Below are positions 36,319-46,423 of a stretch of 64,000 nucleotides of DNA, piece by piece. The notes under the pieces are model-generated. The model made no database searches. It was not told where the DNA came from and saw only the letters and a list, made by a program, of their open reading frames with translations. Numbering within the stretch: the stretch's first letter is position 1; every line of letters starts with the position of its first letter. Source of the stretch: Burkholderia stabilis. GTDB lineage: Bacteria; Pseudomonadota; Gammaproteobacteria; Burkholderiales; Burkholderiaceae. Both the position numbers and the translations under genes were made by a program. The DNA lies in contig NZ_CP016443.1 in the NCBI RefSeq assembly GCF_001742165.1, positions 3,224,001 through 3,288,000 of the forward strand, given 5' to 3'.

Positions 36319-38793
36319 TCAGCGCGGCTTGCGATCCGGTTCGCCGGGCGACGGCGGCCGGGGCGCGGTTTCGGCGGCGTTGCCGTTGCGGGCGTTGCTG
36401 CCGCTATCGTCTTCGTGGTTGCCGTCAGGCCGCGATCCGTCGGCATACGCGACGACGCTGCGTTGCGGATTGGCGATCCGGATGCCGCGTTCGCGGAAGG
36501 TTTCCGCAATCCGCCGGTTGAATTCGCGCTGCACGCTCCAGCGCGTCGAGTCCGTGCACTGCATCTGCCCGGCGAGCGCAAGCGCCGCGCCGTCGACCTG
36601 GTCGATGCCCCAGTAGCTGAAATCGGACAGGATGCCGTCGTGGTACTTCGGATCGTCGCGCAGCGCGGCGCCGATTTCCTTCAGCGTCGCGATCGCGCGA
36701 TCGATATCCTCGCCGTAGGCGATGCTGACCTTGACGGCCGCGTTGCCGAGCCCGCGATTCGTGTTGTTGACGGTCGTCACCGAACTGAACGGGATCGTGT
36801 ACAGCGATCCGTCGCCCGCGCGCAACCGCACGGTGCGGATCGACAGGTATTCGACGGTGCCTGACACGCCGGCGAGCGTGACCCAGTCGCCGACCTGCAT
36901 CGCGTTCTCCATCAGCAGGAAGATCCCGGTGATGAAATCCTGCACGAGCTTCTGCGAGCCGAAGCCGAGCGCGACGCCGAAGATGCTGGCGCCGGCCAGG
37001 AGCGGGCCGACGTTCACGCCGAGCTGGCTGAGGCCCGTCAGCACGACGACGAGCGCGATCATCACGAACAGCAGCGAGCGCAGCATCGGCAGCAGCGTGC
37101 GCAGCCGCGCCGCGCGCACGAGATTACCCTCGCGGGTCCAGCGCTGCAGGCGGCGCTCGATCGCGATGTTCGCGGTTTCCCAGACGACGAGCGCGACGAT
37201 GGCCGCGATCGCGATCGTCATCAGCGCCGATGCGAGCCGGTGGCCGATCGTGCCGGTCTCGAACGCGCGAAAGACCGGCACGCCCCAGGTTTGCAGCAGC
37301 AGCACGACGGTCACGAGGCCGATCGTGCCCGACACGATCCGGCGCACCAGCGGGTAGTAGCGGTAGGCGTGCGCATGGACGAGCGTGCGGTCTTCCTCGC
37401 GGTCCTGGAACAGCCGCGCGAGCGCGCCGAACACGACGATCGACACCATCCGCATGGCGATCATCACGGCGATCGAGCGGCCGCCGAGCGTGATCAGCAC
37501 GCGATAGCCGTTGTGGACGTCGAGCGCCCACACGAACCACAGCGCCATCACGATGAAGACCGAAACGGGCGCCCATGCGTCCGCGAGTGCGTTGCCGATT
37601 GCCGCGAAGGTCGGCTGGTCCGCGCCGGCGGCGCGGATGCGTGCGGCGACCGGCTGGCGGCACTGGAGGATCAGCGCCGAGATCATCACGTGCCCGACGA
37701 GCGCGACGGCCTTCAGCAGCGCGACGTGACCGGCTTCGCTGAGGCCGAAGTTCGCGGCGATCTCGACCGCCGCCGTGCACGCGCCGGTCACGATCACGAT
37801 CCGCGCGATCGAGCGTTGCGCGAAGTCGGCCCATGCGTCGCTGATGTGCAGCAGCCGCAATTGCCGCGCATCGGGCTGGAAGAACAGCCGGCTGACGATC
37901 GTGACGAGCCGGCAGATCACGTAGATGTCGATCAGCGATTCGAGCGCGGCTTCCACCGGCGTGCCCGCATCGCCGATCACCGACATCGTCAGGCTCGCGA
38001 CGCCGACGAACACGAGCAGCGGCACCGCGCGCAGCGCGAGGCTGACGAGCGCGCGCGGCATCCGGTGCAGCAGTGTGGTGTGGCGACGCGCGTGGCCGCG
38101 GCCTGGCGACGACGCGGGCGCTGCGTCGGATGCGTTGGAGGCGTCGAGCGGCTCGGGTGCGTCCGGCGGCGGTGCGGTGTCGTCGTCGGGCGTGACGGAA
38201 TCGGGCACGGTGTGGTGCGACGTATCGGCGCGTCGTGCGGCCACCGCGGCCAGCGCGCGCCGCAGCAGCCGTTTCGAGAACCATTCGACGACGAGCGCGG
38301 GCACGAGCACGGCGATGATGATCCAGATCGCGTGCGCGAGATCCGCGCGCTCGTCGGCGCGTACCAGCCTGTCGTGCCACCAGCTTCCCACCGAGCCGAC
38401 ATCGAGCAGCGAGCGCAGCGATTCGTTCAGCGCGCCGCCGATTTGGGCCGTCCAGCGCGCGCCCTGGCGAACGAGCATCGACGCGAGCCCGTTCGACGTG
38501 AGCGCGGCCGGCGCCGCGGCGGCCGACGCACCGCTTGCCGCGGCCGCGTCGCTCGCCGCGACCACGGGCGCGGGCGCGCTCAGTACGCCGACTGCCGCGA
38601 TCGCGCGCAGTGTCGTTTCGACCTGTGCGCGTTGGCGCGGGTTTTCGAGCACGTCGAGTGCCTGCCGGGCCTGTTGCGGCGTCAGCGCGGGCGCGGCGCC
38701 GGAGGCGGTCGACGCGGCGGCCGGTGCGGGAGCGGCCGCGTGAGCCGCCGAGACGACGGCGGCGAGCAGCCAGCCGAGGAGGAAATGTCGCAT
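36319..38793 (-). CDS. MscS-family mechanosensitive channel with large N-terminal extension
   Basis: 824 residues from the ATG at 38793, which gives a clean signal peptide (MRHFLLGWLLAAVVSAAHAA). Frame also open to 38859. An Ala-rich periplasmic part (about 20-150) is followed by several membrane segments. The MscS core contains LLAGASIFGVALGFGSQKLV, then DFITGIFLLMENAMQVGDWV and GTVEYLSIRTVRLR. The C-terminal cytoplasmic cage includes NRGLGNAAVKVSIAYGEDI, followed by a polar tail. Such channels release solutes upon hypo-osmotic shock. It is much larger than the 286-residue MscS, closer to the MscK or YbdG-like types. It converges with the tetR gene. Confidence 0.9.
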   Translation of the reverse strand: MRHFLLGWLLAAVVSAAHAAAPAPAAASTASGAAPALTPQQARQALDVLENPRQRAQVETTLRAIAAVGVLSAPAPVVAASDAAAASGASAAAAPAALTSNGLASMLVRQGARWTAQIGGALNESLRSLLDVGSVGSWWHDRLVRADERADLAHAIWIIIAVLVPALVVEWFSKRLLRRALAAVAARRADTSHHTVPDSVTPDDDTAPPPDAPEPLDASNASDAAPASSPGRGHARRHTTLLHRMPRALVSLALRAVPLLVFVGVASLTMSVIGDAGTPVEAALESLIDIYVICRLVTIVSRLFFQPDARQLRLLHISDAWADFAQRSIARIVIVTGACTAAVEIAANFGLSEAGHVALLKAVALVGHVMISALILQCRQPVAARIRAAGADQPTFAAIGNALADAWAPVSVFIVMALWFVWALDVHNGYRVLITLGGRSIAVMIAMRMVSIVVFGALARLFQDREEDRTLVHAHAYRYYPLVRRIVSGTIGLVTVVLLLQTWGVPVFRAFETGTIGHRLASALMTIAIAAIVALVVWETANIAIERRLQRWTREGNLVRAARLRTLLPMLRSLLFVMIALVVVLTGLSQLGVNVGPLLAGASIFGVALGFGSQKLVQDFITGIFLLMENAMQVGDWVTLAGVSGTVEYLSIRTVRLRAGDGSLYTIPFSSVTTVNNTNRGLGNAAVKVSIAYGEDIDRAIATLKEIGAALRDDPKYHDGILSDFSYWGIDQVDGAALALAGQMQCTDSTRWSVQREFNRRIAETFRERGIRIANPQRSVVAYADGSRPDGNHEDDSGSNARNGNAAETAPRPPSPGEPDRKPR

Positions 38794-39163
38794 GAGTGGG
38801 GATGCGGACGCGCATCGTCGCGCGGCCCGCCGGGCTGAACGATGGACGGAAGTTAACATGATCGCGCTCGGAACCGAATAGTTCCGGCGATGAATATTCG
38901 AATCGGGCATACGCGAGGCGGCACGGGTGTTTGCGCCCCGCTCGCGAGCCGTATTGACGCGTTGCCGGCCGCGCGTTCGGACAGGTGCACGTCTGACGCA
39001 GGTTGTCGACAGTCCGGCATGCAGGCACATCCTTCCTGCCGTATCGCAAGGCATTTGTCACGCCGGCGTGCCGGCGGCGGGGCGACGCGTCTCGACGCGA
39101 GCGTTCGCCCGATCATGCGCGGCGGGCACGCATCGCCACCGGCGCATCGGGCTGCCCGGCGAA
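38794..39163. other. Intergenic region between MscS-type and LLM genes
   Basis: Nothing clear. Antisense open frames here lack family features. Confidence 0.4.
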
Positions 39164-40123
39164 TCACGCCGGCCGGTCGTGAAAAACCGGCAGCACGTGC
39201 GTCGCGATTTCTTCGATGACGTCGCGTACGGGCCGGTCCGAACCGAGATTCAGCGTGACGTGATGCGTGCCGGCCGCGTGCATGTCCCGCAGGATGTCGA
39301 TCAATGCATGGCGCCCGGTGGCATAACCGAGCGGCAGCGCGGCGGCCGGCGCATCGGGATGTGCGGCGAGATCGAGCCGCATCGACACGCCGAACGCGCG
39401 AAAGGCCGGCGAAGCGAGGCGTTCGACTGCCGCGCGCCACATCGAATAGCGTGCGCGCTGCGTGTCCGGATCGCGGTGATACGTCATCCAGCCGATCGAA
39501 TGCCGTGCGATCCAGTCGACGCTCTGTCCACCCGAGCCGACCGCGAGCATCGGCACCGCGTCGTCGCCGCGCGGCAGCAACGTGAATTCGGGCGCGTCGG
39601 GCGGCGCTTCGTCGGGCAGTACGCGAGACGGTACGCCGAGCGCGGCCGCGACCACGTCCCAGTGCTCGCGATACCGGTCGCGCCGTGTCTGCGCGTCGAC
39701 CCCGAACGCCGCGTATTCGGGCGGCCGGTCGCCGGAGCCGAGCCCGAGGATGAAGCGCCCGCCGGACAGCGTCGCGACCGACAGCGCGCCTTTCGCGATA
39801 TGCAGCGGATGACGCAGCGGCAGCACGATTGCGCCGCTCGCGAGCGCGATCCGGCGCGTGCGCGCCGCGAGTGCGCCTAGGAATACCCACGGGTCGAGGT
39901 GGCCGACCGGATCGGGATAGTCGGCGCTGTTCAGCGGCACGTCGCGAATCCACAGCGCGCGAAAGCCGAGCGCGTCGGCCAGCGCCGCAAGTTCGAGCTG
40001 TTCGTTGAAGTCGGCGACGACGTTGCCGCTGCGAAGCAGCGGAAGCGTGAGGCCGATCGACAGCCGTTCGTCCGAAAAGATGCGATGCGCGATGTCGGGG
40101 CGGGCGGGGGCGGGCGTGGTCAT
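39164..40123 (-). CDS. LLM-class (luciferase-like) flavin oxidoreductase
   Basis: 319 residues forming a TIM-barrel luciferase-like fold: RLSIGLTLPL, LADALGFRALWIRDVPLN, HLDPWVFLGALAARTRRIAL, ASGAIVLPLRHPLHIAKGA and GGRFILGLGSGDRPPEY. It would use FMN or another reduced flavin, with unknown substrate. The start has GAGGAA upstream. It is followed downstream by nothing in operon. A GNAT gene lies upstream on the same strand about 95 bases away. Confidence 0.88.
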   Translation of the reverse strand: MTTPAPARPDIAHRIFSDERLSIGLTLPLLRSGNVVADFNEQLELAALADALGFRALWIRDVPLNSADYPDPVGHLDPWVFLGALAARTRRIALASGAIVLPLRHPLHIAKGALSVATLSGGRFILGLGSGDRPPEYAAFGVDAQTRRDRYREHWDVVAAALGVPSRVLPDEAPPDAPEFTLLPRGDDAVPMLAVGSGGQSVDWIARHSIGWMTYHRDPDTQRARYSMWRAAVERLASPAFRAFGVSMRLDLAAHPDAPAAALPLGYATGRHALIDILRDMHAAGTHHVTLNLGSDRPVRDVIEEIATHVLPVFHDRPA

Positions 40124-40217
40124 GTCGATTCCTCGGGGACGGTGCGAAGCGAACGCGCGGCGTTGCGTGTCCGGATGCTAACGTGTTTGCGTGAAGCAGG
40201 CGTGCGGTGGCCCGACG

Positions 40218-40949
40218 CTACGCGATCCGCAGCGTCCTGCCGCGCAGCGCGAGGCCGAGGCGGGACGCCACGCGTTGCGACGCGTGGTTGTGGCTGTCGG
40301 TGCTGTAGAACAGCGTGCGCGTTCGAAGCGACGGCAGCCGCGACCACGCGGCGGTGACGGCAGCGGCGAGGCCGCGCCCCCGAAACGCGGGAGCCGTCGC
40401 GAGACCCAGTTCGGCGCCGGCCTCGGATAGCCGCGCGGCGAACGCGACCGATGCGACTTCCCCGTCGACGACCGCCGCGCACCACGGCGCCCACAGGCCG
40501 GCGGCGCTTCGAAACCCCATCGAGAACAAGCCTTCGGGCATCCCGTTGGCAGACAGCGATTGCAGCAGTTGCCTGCCTGCGTCGCTGTCGCCGTCGATCA
40601 GCACGACGCGCGCGTCGGTGTCGAAACGAAGCGCGTGCGGCAGCGCGTAGACGAGGCCGGTGTTCCAGTGCTGAACGGGCGCGAGCATCGCGAGATAGCG
40701 TTCGAGATGTACGGGCAGCATGCGCTCTGCGAACGGCGGTTCGCTGCCGGCCACGCGCGCCAGGTCGGCAGCGATGTCGGCGTGCACGTCGGCGCGGATG
40801 CCCGACAGGTTGCCGTCCGCGCATCCGCCGAGCCAGAAGCGCGGCCCGGGCGAGCAGTCGGGATCGTTCTCGCGTTCGATCCGGCGATCCGGGCGCAGCC
40901 GGAACAGCGTGCGGTAGTCGATATCCAGCCAGTCTTTTGCGTCGGACAT
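40218..40949 (-). CDS. GNAT-family N-acetyltransferase
   Basis: 243 residues. The C-terminal half holds a GNAT fold with the acetyl-CoA motif ATAPAFRGRGLAAAVTAAW and the later YSTDSHNHASQRVASRLGL segment. The N-terminal 100 residues (RTLFRLRPDRRIERENDPDC) are typical of a GNAT subgroup with an added domain. Substrate unknown. It is read away from a 1-kb non-coding region. Confidence 0.85.
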   Translation of the reverse strand: MSDAKDWLDIDYRTLFRLRPDRRIERENDPDCSPGPRFWLGGCADGNLSGIRADVHADIAADLARVAGSEPPFAERMLPVHLERYLAMLAPVQHWNTGLVYALPHALRFDTDARVVLIDGDSDAGRQLLQSLSANGMPEGLFSMGFRSAAGLWAPWCAAVVDGEVASVAFAARLSEAGAELGLATAPAFRGRGLAAAVTAAWSRLPSLRTRTLFYSTDSHNHASQRVASRLGLALRGRTLRIA

Positions 40950-41756
40950 GTGTCGGGCAGGGGGCGGCCGGGCGGCGGCGCGTCGTGCGAAGGTCGCGAG
41001 ATCGGCCGCGCGCGTTCAGTCACGCAGGCGCGGCCACTGTGGGGCGATTGTAAGCCGGGCGACGGTGGCGCGCAGATGCAACGCCGCGACGCCGGCCCGC
41101 GCCGCGCGCGAGAGCCGCGCGGCGGCAGGCCCGGGCTGCGGGCATCGAGCGGGCACGCGCACACACGCGTTTCAGTTTCGAAACGTTCGCGCCTTTTGCC
41201 GGCACGGGATGGGTGCCGACGGCCTTGCATGCGCCCGTGTGGCCTTGCGGCATGACGCATGGTGCGCTCCTTGCATATCTCTACGGGCCGTGAGCGCGGT
41301 CGCGGGTGCAGTCGGCCCGGCTATCGCTTCAGTGGGTCGGACGTATCGAATACGGGGACAAGAGAATGAAAAGACACCGAATCGCAACGTGTCGTGTTGC
41401 AAACATGAATCGCCGACCTGCCAGGGTATTCGCTTCGCCGTTGATAGCGGCGACGTGAGTGCGCGGCTTTCCGTTCCATCCGAGCAATCGGGTTCGTTCT
41501 GAACGACGACGTGCAAGCGTGACGCACGAGGCCGACTGTGCCAGTCGGCCGTCGGGGATGAACCGCGAACGCATGGGGATGGCCCGGCCTGGATCCCGGA
41601 TCGTCATGACGCAGCGCGCAACGCGAATCGTCGCGCGGCGTAGGCGTTCGCGCGTCGCGCATGGTGTCGACGCGACGGACCTGAACGGGATCGTGCAGGA
41701 AGGCCGGTGGCGCAACGATGCGCGCGGCATCGCGGAACACGCGTAGTCCAGGGGGA
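40950..41756. other. Non-coding region (about 0.8 kb) preceding a terminated RNA
   Basis: No credible gene in any frame. The antisense frames are Arg- and Pro-rich shadows. Composition is mixed, and the right end leads into three hairpins and a terminator. Confidence 0.5.
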
Positions 41757-41757
41757 A

Positions 41758-41875
41758 GCGTTCGCCGGCCGCAGCGTGGCGGACGCCGCAATATCGTGCT
41801 GTCAGTTGATCCACTACCCCGATGGATCAATTGTTGAAGCGCCCATCGCCGAGTGGCGGATGGGCGTCTTTTTTT
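41758..41875 (+). ncRNA. Candidate non-coding RNA 3' end: three hairpins and terminator
   Basis: Hairpin 1: GCGTTCGCC (41758-41766) with GGCGGACGC (41778-41786). Hairpin 2: TTGATCCA (41806-41813) with TGGATCAA (41823-41830), perfect. Hairpin 3: CGCCCATCGCC (41840-41850) with GGCGGATGGGCG (41855-41866), loop GAGT, one bulge, then TCTTTTTTT. No protein gene lies upstream on this strand, so the terminator must end a non-coding transcript, which could be an sRNA or a leader of the sirtuin gene. The 5' end is unknown. Confidence 0.45.
41840..41875 (+). terminator. Rho-independent terminator before the sirtuin gene
   Basis: An 11-bp stem with one bulge, loop GAGT and a run of seven T. It lies 120 bases before the sirtuin ATG. 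Confidence 0.85.
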
Positions 41876-41996
41876 GTGCGCCGCGCCGTCGGACGGACCT
41901 CGGTCCGATCGCGCCGCGTTCGGTATCATGTGCTGGCGCGCGGGCCGCTCGTGCGGGCGCACGGCCGGCACGCGCGCCCGACCGCGTGTTTCAAAC

Positions 41997-42893
41997 ATGA
42001 ACGATAAAGCCCTGCACGATCCCTCATTCACCGACGTCGACCCGGCCGCGCTCGACGCGCTGCACGCGTTCGTCGAGCGTCATCCGCGCCTGCTCGTGCT
42101 GACCGGCGCGGGCATCAGCACCGATTCCGGCATTCCCGGCTATCGCGACCGCAACGGCCAATGGATGCGCTCGCCGCCGATCCAGCTTCACGAATTCCTC
42201 GGTTCCGACGCGGCGCGGCGGCGCTACTGGGCGCGCAGCATGATCGGCTGGCCGGTCGTCGGCCGCGCGCAGCCGAACCGGTCGCACGTTGCGCTGGCGC
42301 GGCTCGGCGGCGCGGGCCGGATCGAGCGTCTCGTCACGCAGAACGTCGACGGCCTGCATCAGCGCGCGGGCAGCGGCGACGTGATCGAACTGCACGGCGG
42401 GATCAACGGCGTGACCTGCCTCGCATGCGGCGCGCATCATGCGCGCGCGACGATCCAGACCGTGCTCGAAGCCGACAATCCCGAGCTGCTGGGCGCGCAG
42501 GCCGAGCCGGCCGCGGACGGCGACGCGCATCTCGAATGGGATGCGCTCGACACGTTCCGCATTCCGGCGTGCCCCGCGTGCGGCGGCCTGCTGAAGCCGG
42601 CGGTCGTGTTCTTCGGCGAGAACGTGCCGCGCGAGCGCGTTGCGCTGGCCGCGCAGGCGCTGGATGCGGCCGATGCGCTGCTCGTCGTCGGGTCGTCGCT
42701 GATGGTGTATTCCGGCTACCGCTTCTGCGTGTGGGCGCAGGCGCAGCACAAGCCGGTCGCCGCGCTCAATCTCGGTCATACGCGCGCCGATCCGATGCTG
42801 ACGCTGAAGGTCGAGGCGCGCTGCGCACCTGCGCTCGATGCGCTGACTGCGCGGCTGGGTCTCGCGGGCAACGCAACGGAGCACGCATCGTGA
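41997..42893 (+). CDS. SIR2-family NAD-dependent protein deacylase (sirtuin)
   Basis: 298 residues. NAD-binding motifs LTGAGISTDSGIPGYRD (about 37) and TQNVDGLHQRAGS (about 120), the catalytic His in IELHGG, zinc cysteines in CLACGAHH and CPACGG, and VVGSSLMVYSGYRF. It resembles the class II-type (SIRT4-like) bacterial sirtuins rather than E. coli CobB. It would remove acyl groups from lysines or act as an ADP-ribosyltransferase. No good ribosome-binding site is seen. Its stop overlaps the next gene's GTG start (GTGA), so the two are coupled. Confidence 0.93.
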   Translation: MNDKALHDPSFTDVDPAALDALHAFVERHPRLLVLTGAGISTDSGIPGYRDRNGQWMRSPPIQLHEFLGSDAARRRYWARSMIGWPVVGRAQPNRSHVALARLGGAGRIERLVTQNVDGLHQRAGSGDVIELHGGINGVTCLACGAHHARATIQTVLEADNPELLGAQAEPAADGDAHLEWDALDTFRIPACPACGGLLKPAVVFFGENVPRERVALAAQALDAADALLVVGSSLMVYSGYRFCVWAQAQHKPVAALNLGHTRADPMLTLKVEARCAPALDALTARLGLAGNATEHAS

Positions 42894-43531
42894 CCGGCTC
42901 GACACCTGCACCCGATCCGTCCGCGCGGCTGTCGGCGCCGGCGGCCGAACGCAATCGCGGGCCGATCCTCGACGTCTTGCGACGCGTGCTGCCGGCGAGC
43001 GGCGACGTGCTCGAAATCGCGAGCGGCACCGGGCAGCACGCCGTCCACTTCGCGCAGGCGCTGCCGGGGCTGCGCTGGCAGCCGAGCGATCCCGACGCGC
43101 AGGCGCTGCGCTCGATCGCCGCATGGATCGCGCATGCGGGCGTCGCGAACGTCGCCGCGCCGCTCGCGTTCGACGTGCGCGACGCGGCGTGGCCGCTTGC
43201 GGCGCTCGACGCGATCGTCTGCATCAACATGATCCACATCTCGCCGTGGGCCTGCACCGACGCGCTGTTCGCGGGCGCGTCGCGCCTGCTGCGGCCGGGC
43301 GGCGTGCTGTTCCTGTACGGCCCGTATCGCCGCGAGGGCCGGCACACGGCGCCGTCGAACGAAGCGTTCGACCTGCAGTTGCGAAGCCGCGACCCGTCGT
43401 GGGGCGTGCGCGATCTCGAAACCGTCGTCGCGCTTGGCCTCGATCGCGGGCTCGACTGCATCGAGGTCGTCGAGATGCCGGCGAACAACCTGAGCGTCGT
43501 GTTCCGGCGGCTTCCGCACGCGGAGCAGTGA
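42890..43531 (+). CDS. DUF938-type SAM-dependent methyltransferase
   Basis: 213 residues. The family phrase AAERNRGPILDVL at the start, the SAM site VLEIASGTGQHAVHFA, QPSDPDAQALRSI, and the family-typical NMIHISPWACTDALFAGA and LYGPYRREGRHTAPSN. Substrate unknown. It starts at a GTG that overlaps the sirtuin stop, so the products may be made together. Confidence 0.92.
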   Translation: MTGSTPAPDPSARLSAPAAERNRGPILDVLRRVLPASGDVLEIASGTGQHAVHFAQALPGLRWQPSDPDAQALRSIAAWIAHAGVANVAAPLAFDVRDAAWPLAALDAIVCINMIHISPWACTDALFAGASRLLRPGGVLFLYGPYRREGRHTAPSNEAFDLQLRSRDPSWGVRDLETVVALGLDRGLDCIEVVEMPANNLSVVFRRLPHAEQ

Positions 43532-43628
43532 CACGCAAGCGCGCATCGACGCCGGGTTTCCACTATCCTTTCGCCTGTGCGCGCGGCCCGGGTCGGGTCG
43601 CGCCCTGTTTTTTCCGGAGAATTGACTA

Positions 43629-45041
43629 ATGGGCAAACAAGCAATCGGTGTGATCGGGCTCGCGGTGATGGGCCGCAATCTCGCACTCAATATCGAGAGC
43701 CGCGGTTACGCGGTGTCGGTGTACAACCGCAGCCGCGAGAAAACCGACGAACTGATCGCCGAATTCCCCGGCCGCAATCTGGTGCCGACCTATACGCTCG
43801 AGGAATTCGTCGCGTCGCTCGAAACGCCGCGCCGGATCCTGATGATGGTGAAGGCCGGCGAAGCGACCGATGCGACGATCGCGTCGCTCAAGCCGCTGCT
43901 CGAGAAGGGCGACGTGCTGATCGACGGCGGCAATACGCATTTCACCGACACGATCCGCCGCAACCAGGAACTCGCGCAATCGGGCCTGCACTTCATCGGC
44001 ACCGGCGTGTCGGGCGGCGAAGAGGGCGCGCTGCGCGGCCCGTCGATCATGCCCGGCGGCCAGCGCGATGCGTATGACCTCGTCGAGCCGATCCTCAAGC
44101 AGATCGCCGCGAAGGCGCCGTCGGACGGCGAGCCGTGCGTCGCGTACATGGGCCCGGACGGTGCGGGCCACTACGTGAAGATGGTCCACAACGGCATCGA
44201 ATACGGCGACATGCAGCTGATCGCCGAAAGCTATTCGGTGCTGAAGGACGTCGCGGGCCTGACCAACGACGAACTCGGCGCGGTGTACACCGAATGGAAC
44301 CAGGGCGAGCTCGACAGCTACCTGATCGAGATCACGTCGAAGATCTTCGGCAAGAAGGACGAAGAGACCGGCAAGCACCTCGTCGACGTGATCCTCGATC
44401 GCGCCGCGCAGAAGGGCACCGGCAAGTGGACGAGCCAGAATGCGCTGGATCTCGGCGTGCCGCTGCCGCTCATCACCGAATCGGTGTTCGCGCGCGTGCT
44501 GTCGTCGCTGAAGACCGAGCGCATCGCGGCCAGCAAGATCCTGTCGGGCCCGGCCGCGGCGCCGTTCGCAGGCGATCGCGCCGCGTTCGTCGAAGCGGTG
44601 CGCCGCGCGCTGTACCTGAGCAAGGTGATCTCGTACGCGCAGGGCTTCGCGCAACTGCGCACGGCGTCGGAAGAGTACGGCTGGAACCTCGATCTCGGGA
44701 CGATCGCGAAGATCTTCCGCGCGGGCTGCATTATCCGCGCGCGCTTCCTGCAGAAGATCACCGACGCGTACGCGAAGGATCCGGCGCTCGCGAACCTGCT
44801 GCTCGATCCGTACTTCAAGGACATCGCCGCGAATTACCAGGCGTCGCTGCGTGACGTCGTGGTCGCCGCGGTGAAGGCCGGCGTGCCGGTGCCGGCGTTC
44901 GCGTCGGCGGTCGCGTATTTCGACAGCTACCGTTCCGAGCGGCTGCCGGCGAACCTCGTGCAGGCGCAGCGCGACTTCTTCGGCGCGCATACGTTCGAGC
45001 GTACCGACAAGCCGGGCAGCTTCCACGCGAACTGGTCGTAA
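43629..45041 (+). CDS. gnd: 6-phosphogluconate dehydrogenase, decarboxylating
   Basis: 470 residues, the usual length. NADP-binding [17 protein letters not shown], the active-site segment [34 protein letters not shown] with the catalytic Lys just before it (GHYVKMV), and the C-terminal [12 protein letters not shown]. It converts 6-phosphogluconate to ribulose 5-phosphate and carbon dioxide in the pentose phosphate pathway. It stands alone, followed by a terminator. Confidence 0.98.
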   Translation: MGKQAIGVIGLAVMGRNLALNIESRGYAVSVYNRSREKTDELIAEFPGRNLVPTYTLEEFVASLETPRRILMMVKAGEATDATIASLKPLLEKGDVLIDGGNTHFTDTIRRNQELAQSGLHFIGTGVSGGEEGALRGPSIMPGGQRDAYDLVEPILKQIAAKAPSDGEPCVAYMGPDGAGHYVKMVHNGIEYGDMQLIAESYSVLKDVAGLTNDELGAVYTEWNQGELDSYLIEITSKIFGKKDEETGKHLVDVILDRAAQKGTGKWTSQNALDLGVPLPLITESVFARVLSSLKTERIAASKILSGPAAAPFAGDRAAFVEAVRRALYLSKVISYAQGFAQLRTASEEYGWNLDLGTIAKIFRAGCIIRARFLQKITDAYAKDPALANLLLDPYFKDIAANYQASLRDVVVAAVKAGVPVPAFASAVAYFDSYRSERLPANLVQAQRDFFGAHTFERTDKPGSFHANWS

Positions 45042-45068
45042 TTGGCCGGCGAGGGCGCATTGTTGCGA

Positions 45069-45095
45069 AAATCTATTCTATGAATAGGGTTTTTC
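45069..45095 (+). terminator. Rho-independent terminator of gnd
   Basis: CTATTC (45074-45079) pairs with GAATAG (45083-45088), with outer A-T pairs and a T run at 45091-45095. Confidence 0.65.
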
Positions 45096-45241
45096 TATCC
45101 CGGATGCTGACATTGTTAGCTCCGGGGAAACAGTGTTTTCGTTCTTTCATGGTTTTCCCTAGGTGTTCCCGGGACTAAACTCTGTTCCATCGCTGCAGAC
45201 ATGGTGTGTGCGGCGGAGCAAAAAAAATCCCGGAGGTAATC

Positions 45242-45586
45242 ATGAAATCGCTGATCGCAACGTTCGCTGCAGCTGCCGTCCTCGCCGTTCCCGCCGTCTC
45301 GTTCGCCCAACAGAACGCGCCCGTCACCCGCGCGCAAGTGAAGGCCGAACTGGTCCAACTGCAACAAGCCGGCTACAAGCTGGGCAGTGACCGGACGAAC
45401 TACCCGGAAGGCATCCTGGCTGCTGAAGCCCGTGTGAACCCGCAACAGAACGTCGCCGCCGCCGACACGACCGGCTACGGCGCACAACCGGCCGCCCAAC
45501 AAGAATCGGGCGCTCCGGCCGCGGCAAAGACCGGCTGGCAAGTCAAGCGCATCGCTGACGGCGCACCGGTCTACAAGGGTCGTTAA
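45242..45586 (+). CDS. DUF4148 small exported protein
   Basis: 114 residues with a signal peptide (MKSLIATFAAAAVLAVPAVS ending FAQQ). The DUF4148 pattern PVTRAQVKAELVQLQQAGYK is followed by YPEGILAAEARV. The family is abundant in Burkholderia and has no known role. The start has a strong CGGAGGT. A large terminator hairpin follows. Confidence 0.93.
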   Translation: MKSLIATFAAAAVLAVPAVSFAQQNAPVTRAQVKAELVQLQQAGYKLGSDRTNYPEGILAAEARVNPQQNVAAADTTGYGAQPAAQQESGAPAAAKTGWQVKRIADGAPVYKGR

Positions 45587-45630
45587 TGGTGCGGCCGCTT
45601 CGGCGGCCGGATCCGACCCCACGTAGTACA

Positions 45631-45670
45631 AACAGCCCGTCGTTCCGCATAGCGGAACGACGGGCTGTTT
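45631..45670. terminator. Long perfect hairpin, bidirectional terminator
   Basis: AACAGCCCGTCGTTCCGC pairs perfectly with GCGGAACGACGGGCTGTT around loop ATA. It sits between the DUF4148 gene and the convergent small gene. Confidence 0.88.
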
Positions 45671-45698
45671 TCATTGGTGGCTCGAGCAGCGCCGGCGC

Positions 45699-46019
45699 TC
45701 AGTGCAACGGGCGCCGGCCACGCCCGATATCCCGGAACAACGCTTCGGCCGGTTCCAGCACCTGCAGCCACGTTTCGTCGTAGCCGCTCAGCGTGTCGAG
45801 CGCATCGCGCAGCCGTTCGATCGCGAGGACTGGCAACTCGACGCTGTGGCGCGTGGCGCCCGTCAGGTGCGTGACGCTCGCCAGCTGGACGAGCGCATCG
45901 GCCGCCTCGGCGACGTCGGTCGCGAACAGCAGGTGCCGGTTGAGCAATTCGACCAGGCCGCTGGAACCGGCGAAATCGTCGGCGTCGAGCTGCACGGAAA
46001 GAAACGTCGCGTTGTTCAT
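45699..46019 (-). CDS. Hypothetical small protein
   Basis: 106 residues, start ATG 46019 chosen because GAGGAG lies 7 bases upstream (an ATG at 46025 is too close to it). Sequence is acidic and mostly helical (GLVELLNRHLLFATDVAEAA, RLRDALDTLSGYDETWL). No signal peptide or membrane helix. I do not recognise a family. It is probably real because of its ribosome-binding site and codon use. Confidence 0.7.
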   Translation of the reverse strand: MNNATFLSVQLDADDFAGSSGLVELLNRHLLFATDVAEAADALVQLASVTHLTGATRHSVELPVLAIERLRDALDTLSGYDETWLQVLEPAEALFRDIGRGRRPLH

Positions 46020-46423
46020 GGTCATGCTCCTCGTTGTCGTTGGATCGCGCTGTGCATCACCGAGTATAGGCGGCGATCGGGGCGGGGCGATGACGGGGGC
46101 CGGCCAAGGCCGGCGCAGTCGGGAAACGCCGCCGGGCGGCCCGCGCGGCACGGCTTGCCGGCCGCCGGCACGCATGTGCGGCGCCGCAAGATTGTTGCCG
46201 GATCGGGCATCTGCTGAGGTCCTGACCGCGACAAATGGTATCTTTGCCGATCGGAACGATGTGAAAAAGGGGCCGATGAGCCCATTTGCATCGACGTTCC
46301 GCTGTGGAAACTGACGGCCGCGAGAGCGGTCGGATACTGGTTGGTCCGGCCGTCAGGCCGGACATCGTGCGTCGCGCGCCGGGGGGCGGTGGGCGGCGCA
46401 ACGACGCAAATCCGGGAGGACCC
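46020..46423. other. Divergent intergenic region
   Basis: No gene is seen. It holds the promoters of the small hypothetical gene and the M23 lipoprotein gene. Confidence 0.4.

Noticed and set aside
41321..42031. A 236-residue minus-strand open frame in the 1-kb gap
   Set aside because: Atypical Arg/His/Pro-rich composition, and it runs across a strong terminator and into the sirtuin gene.
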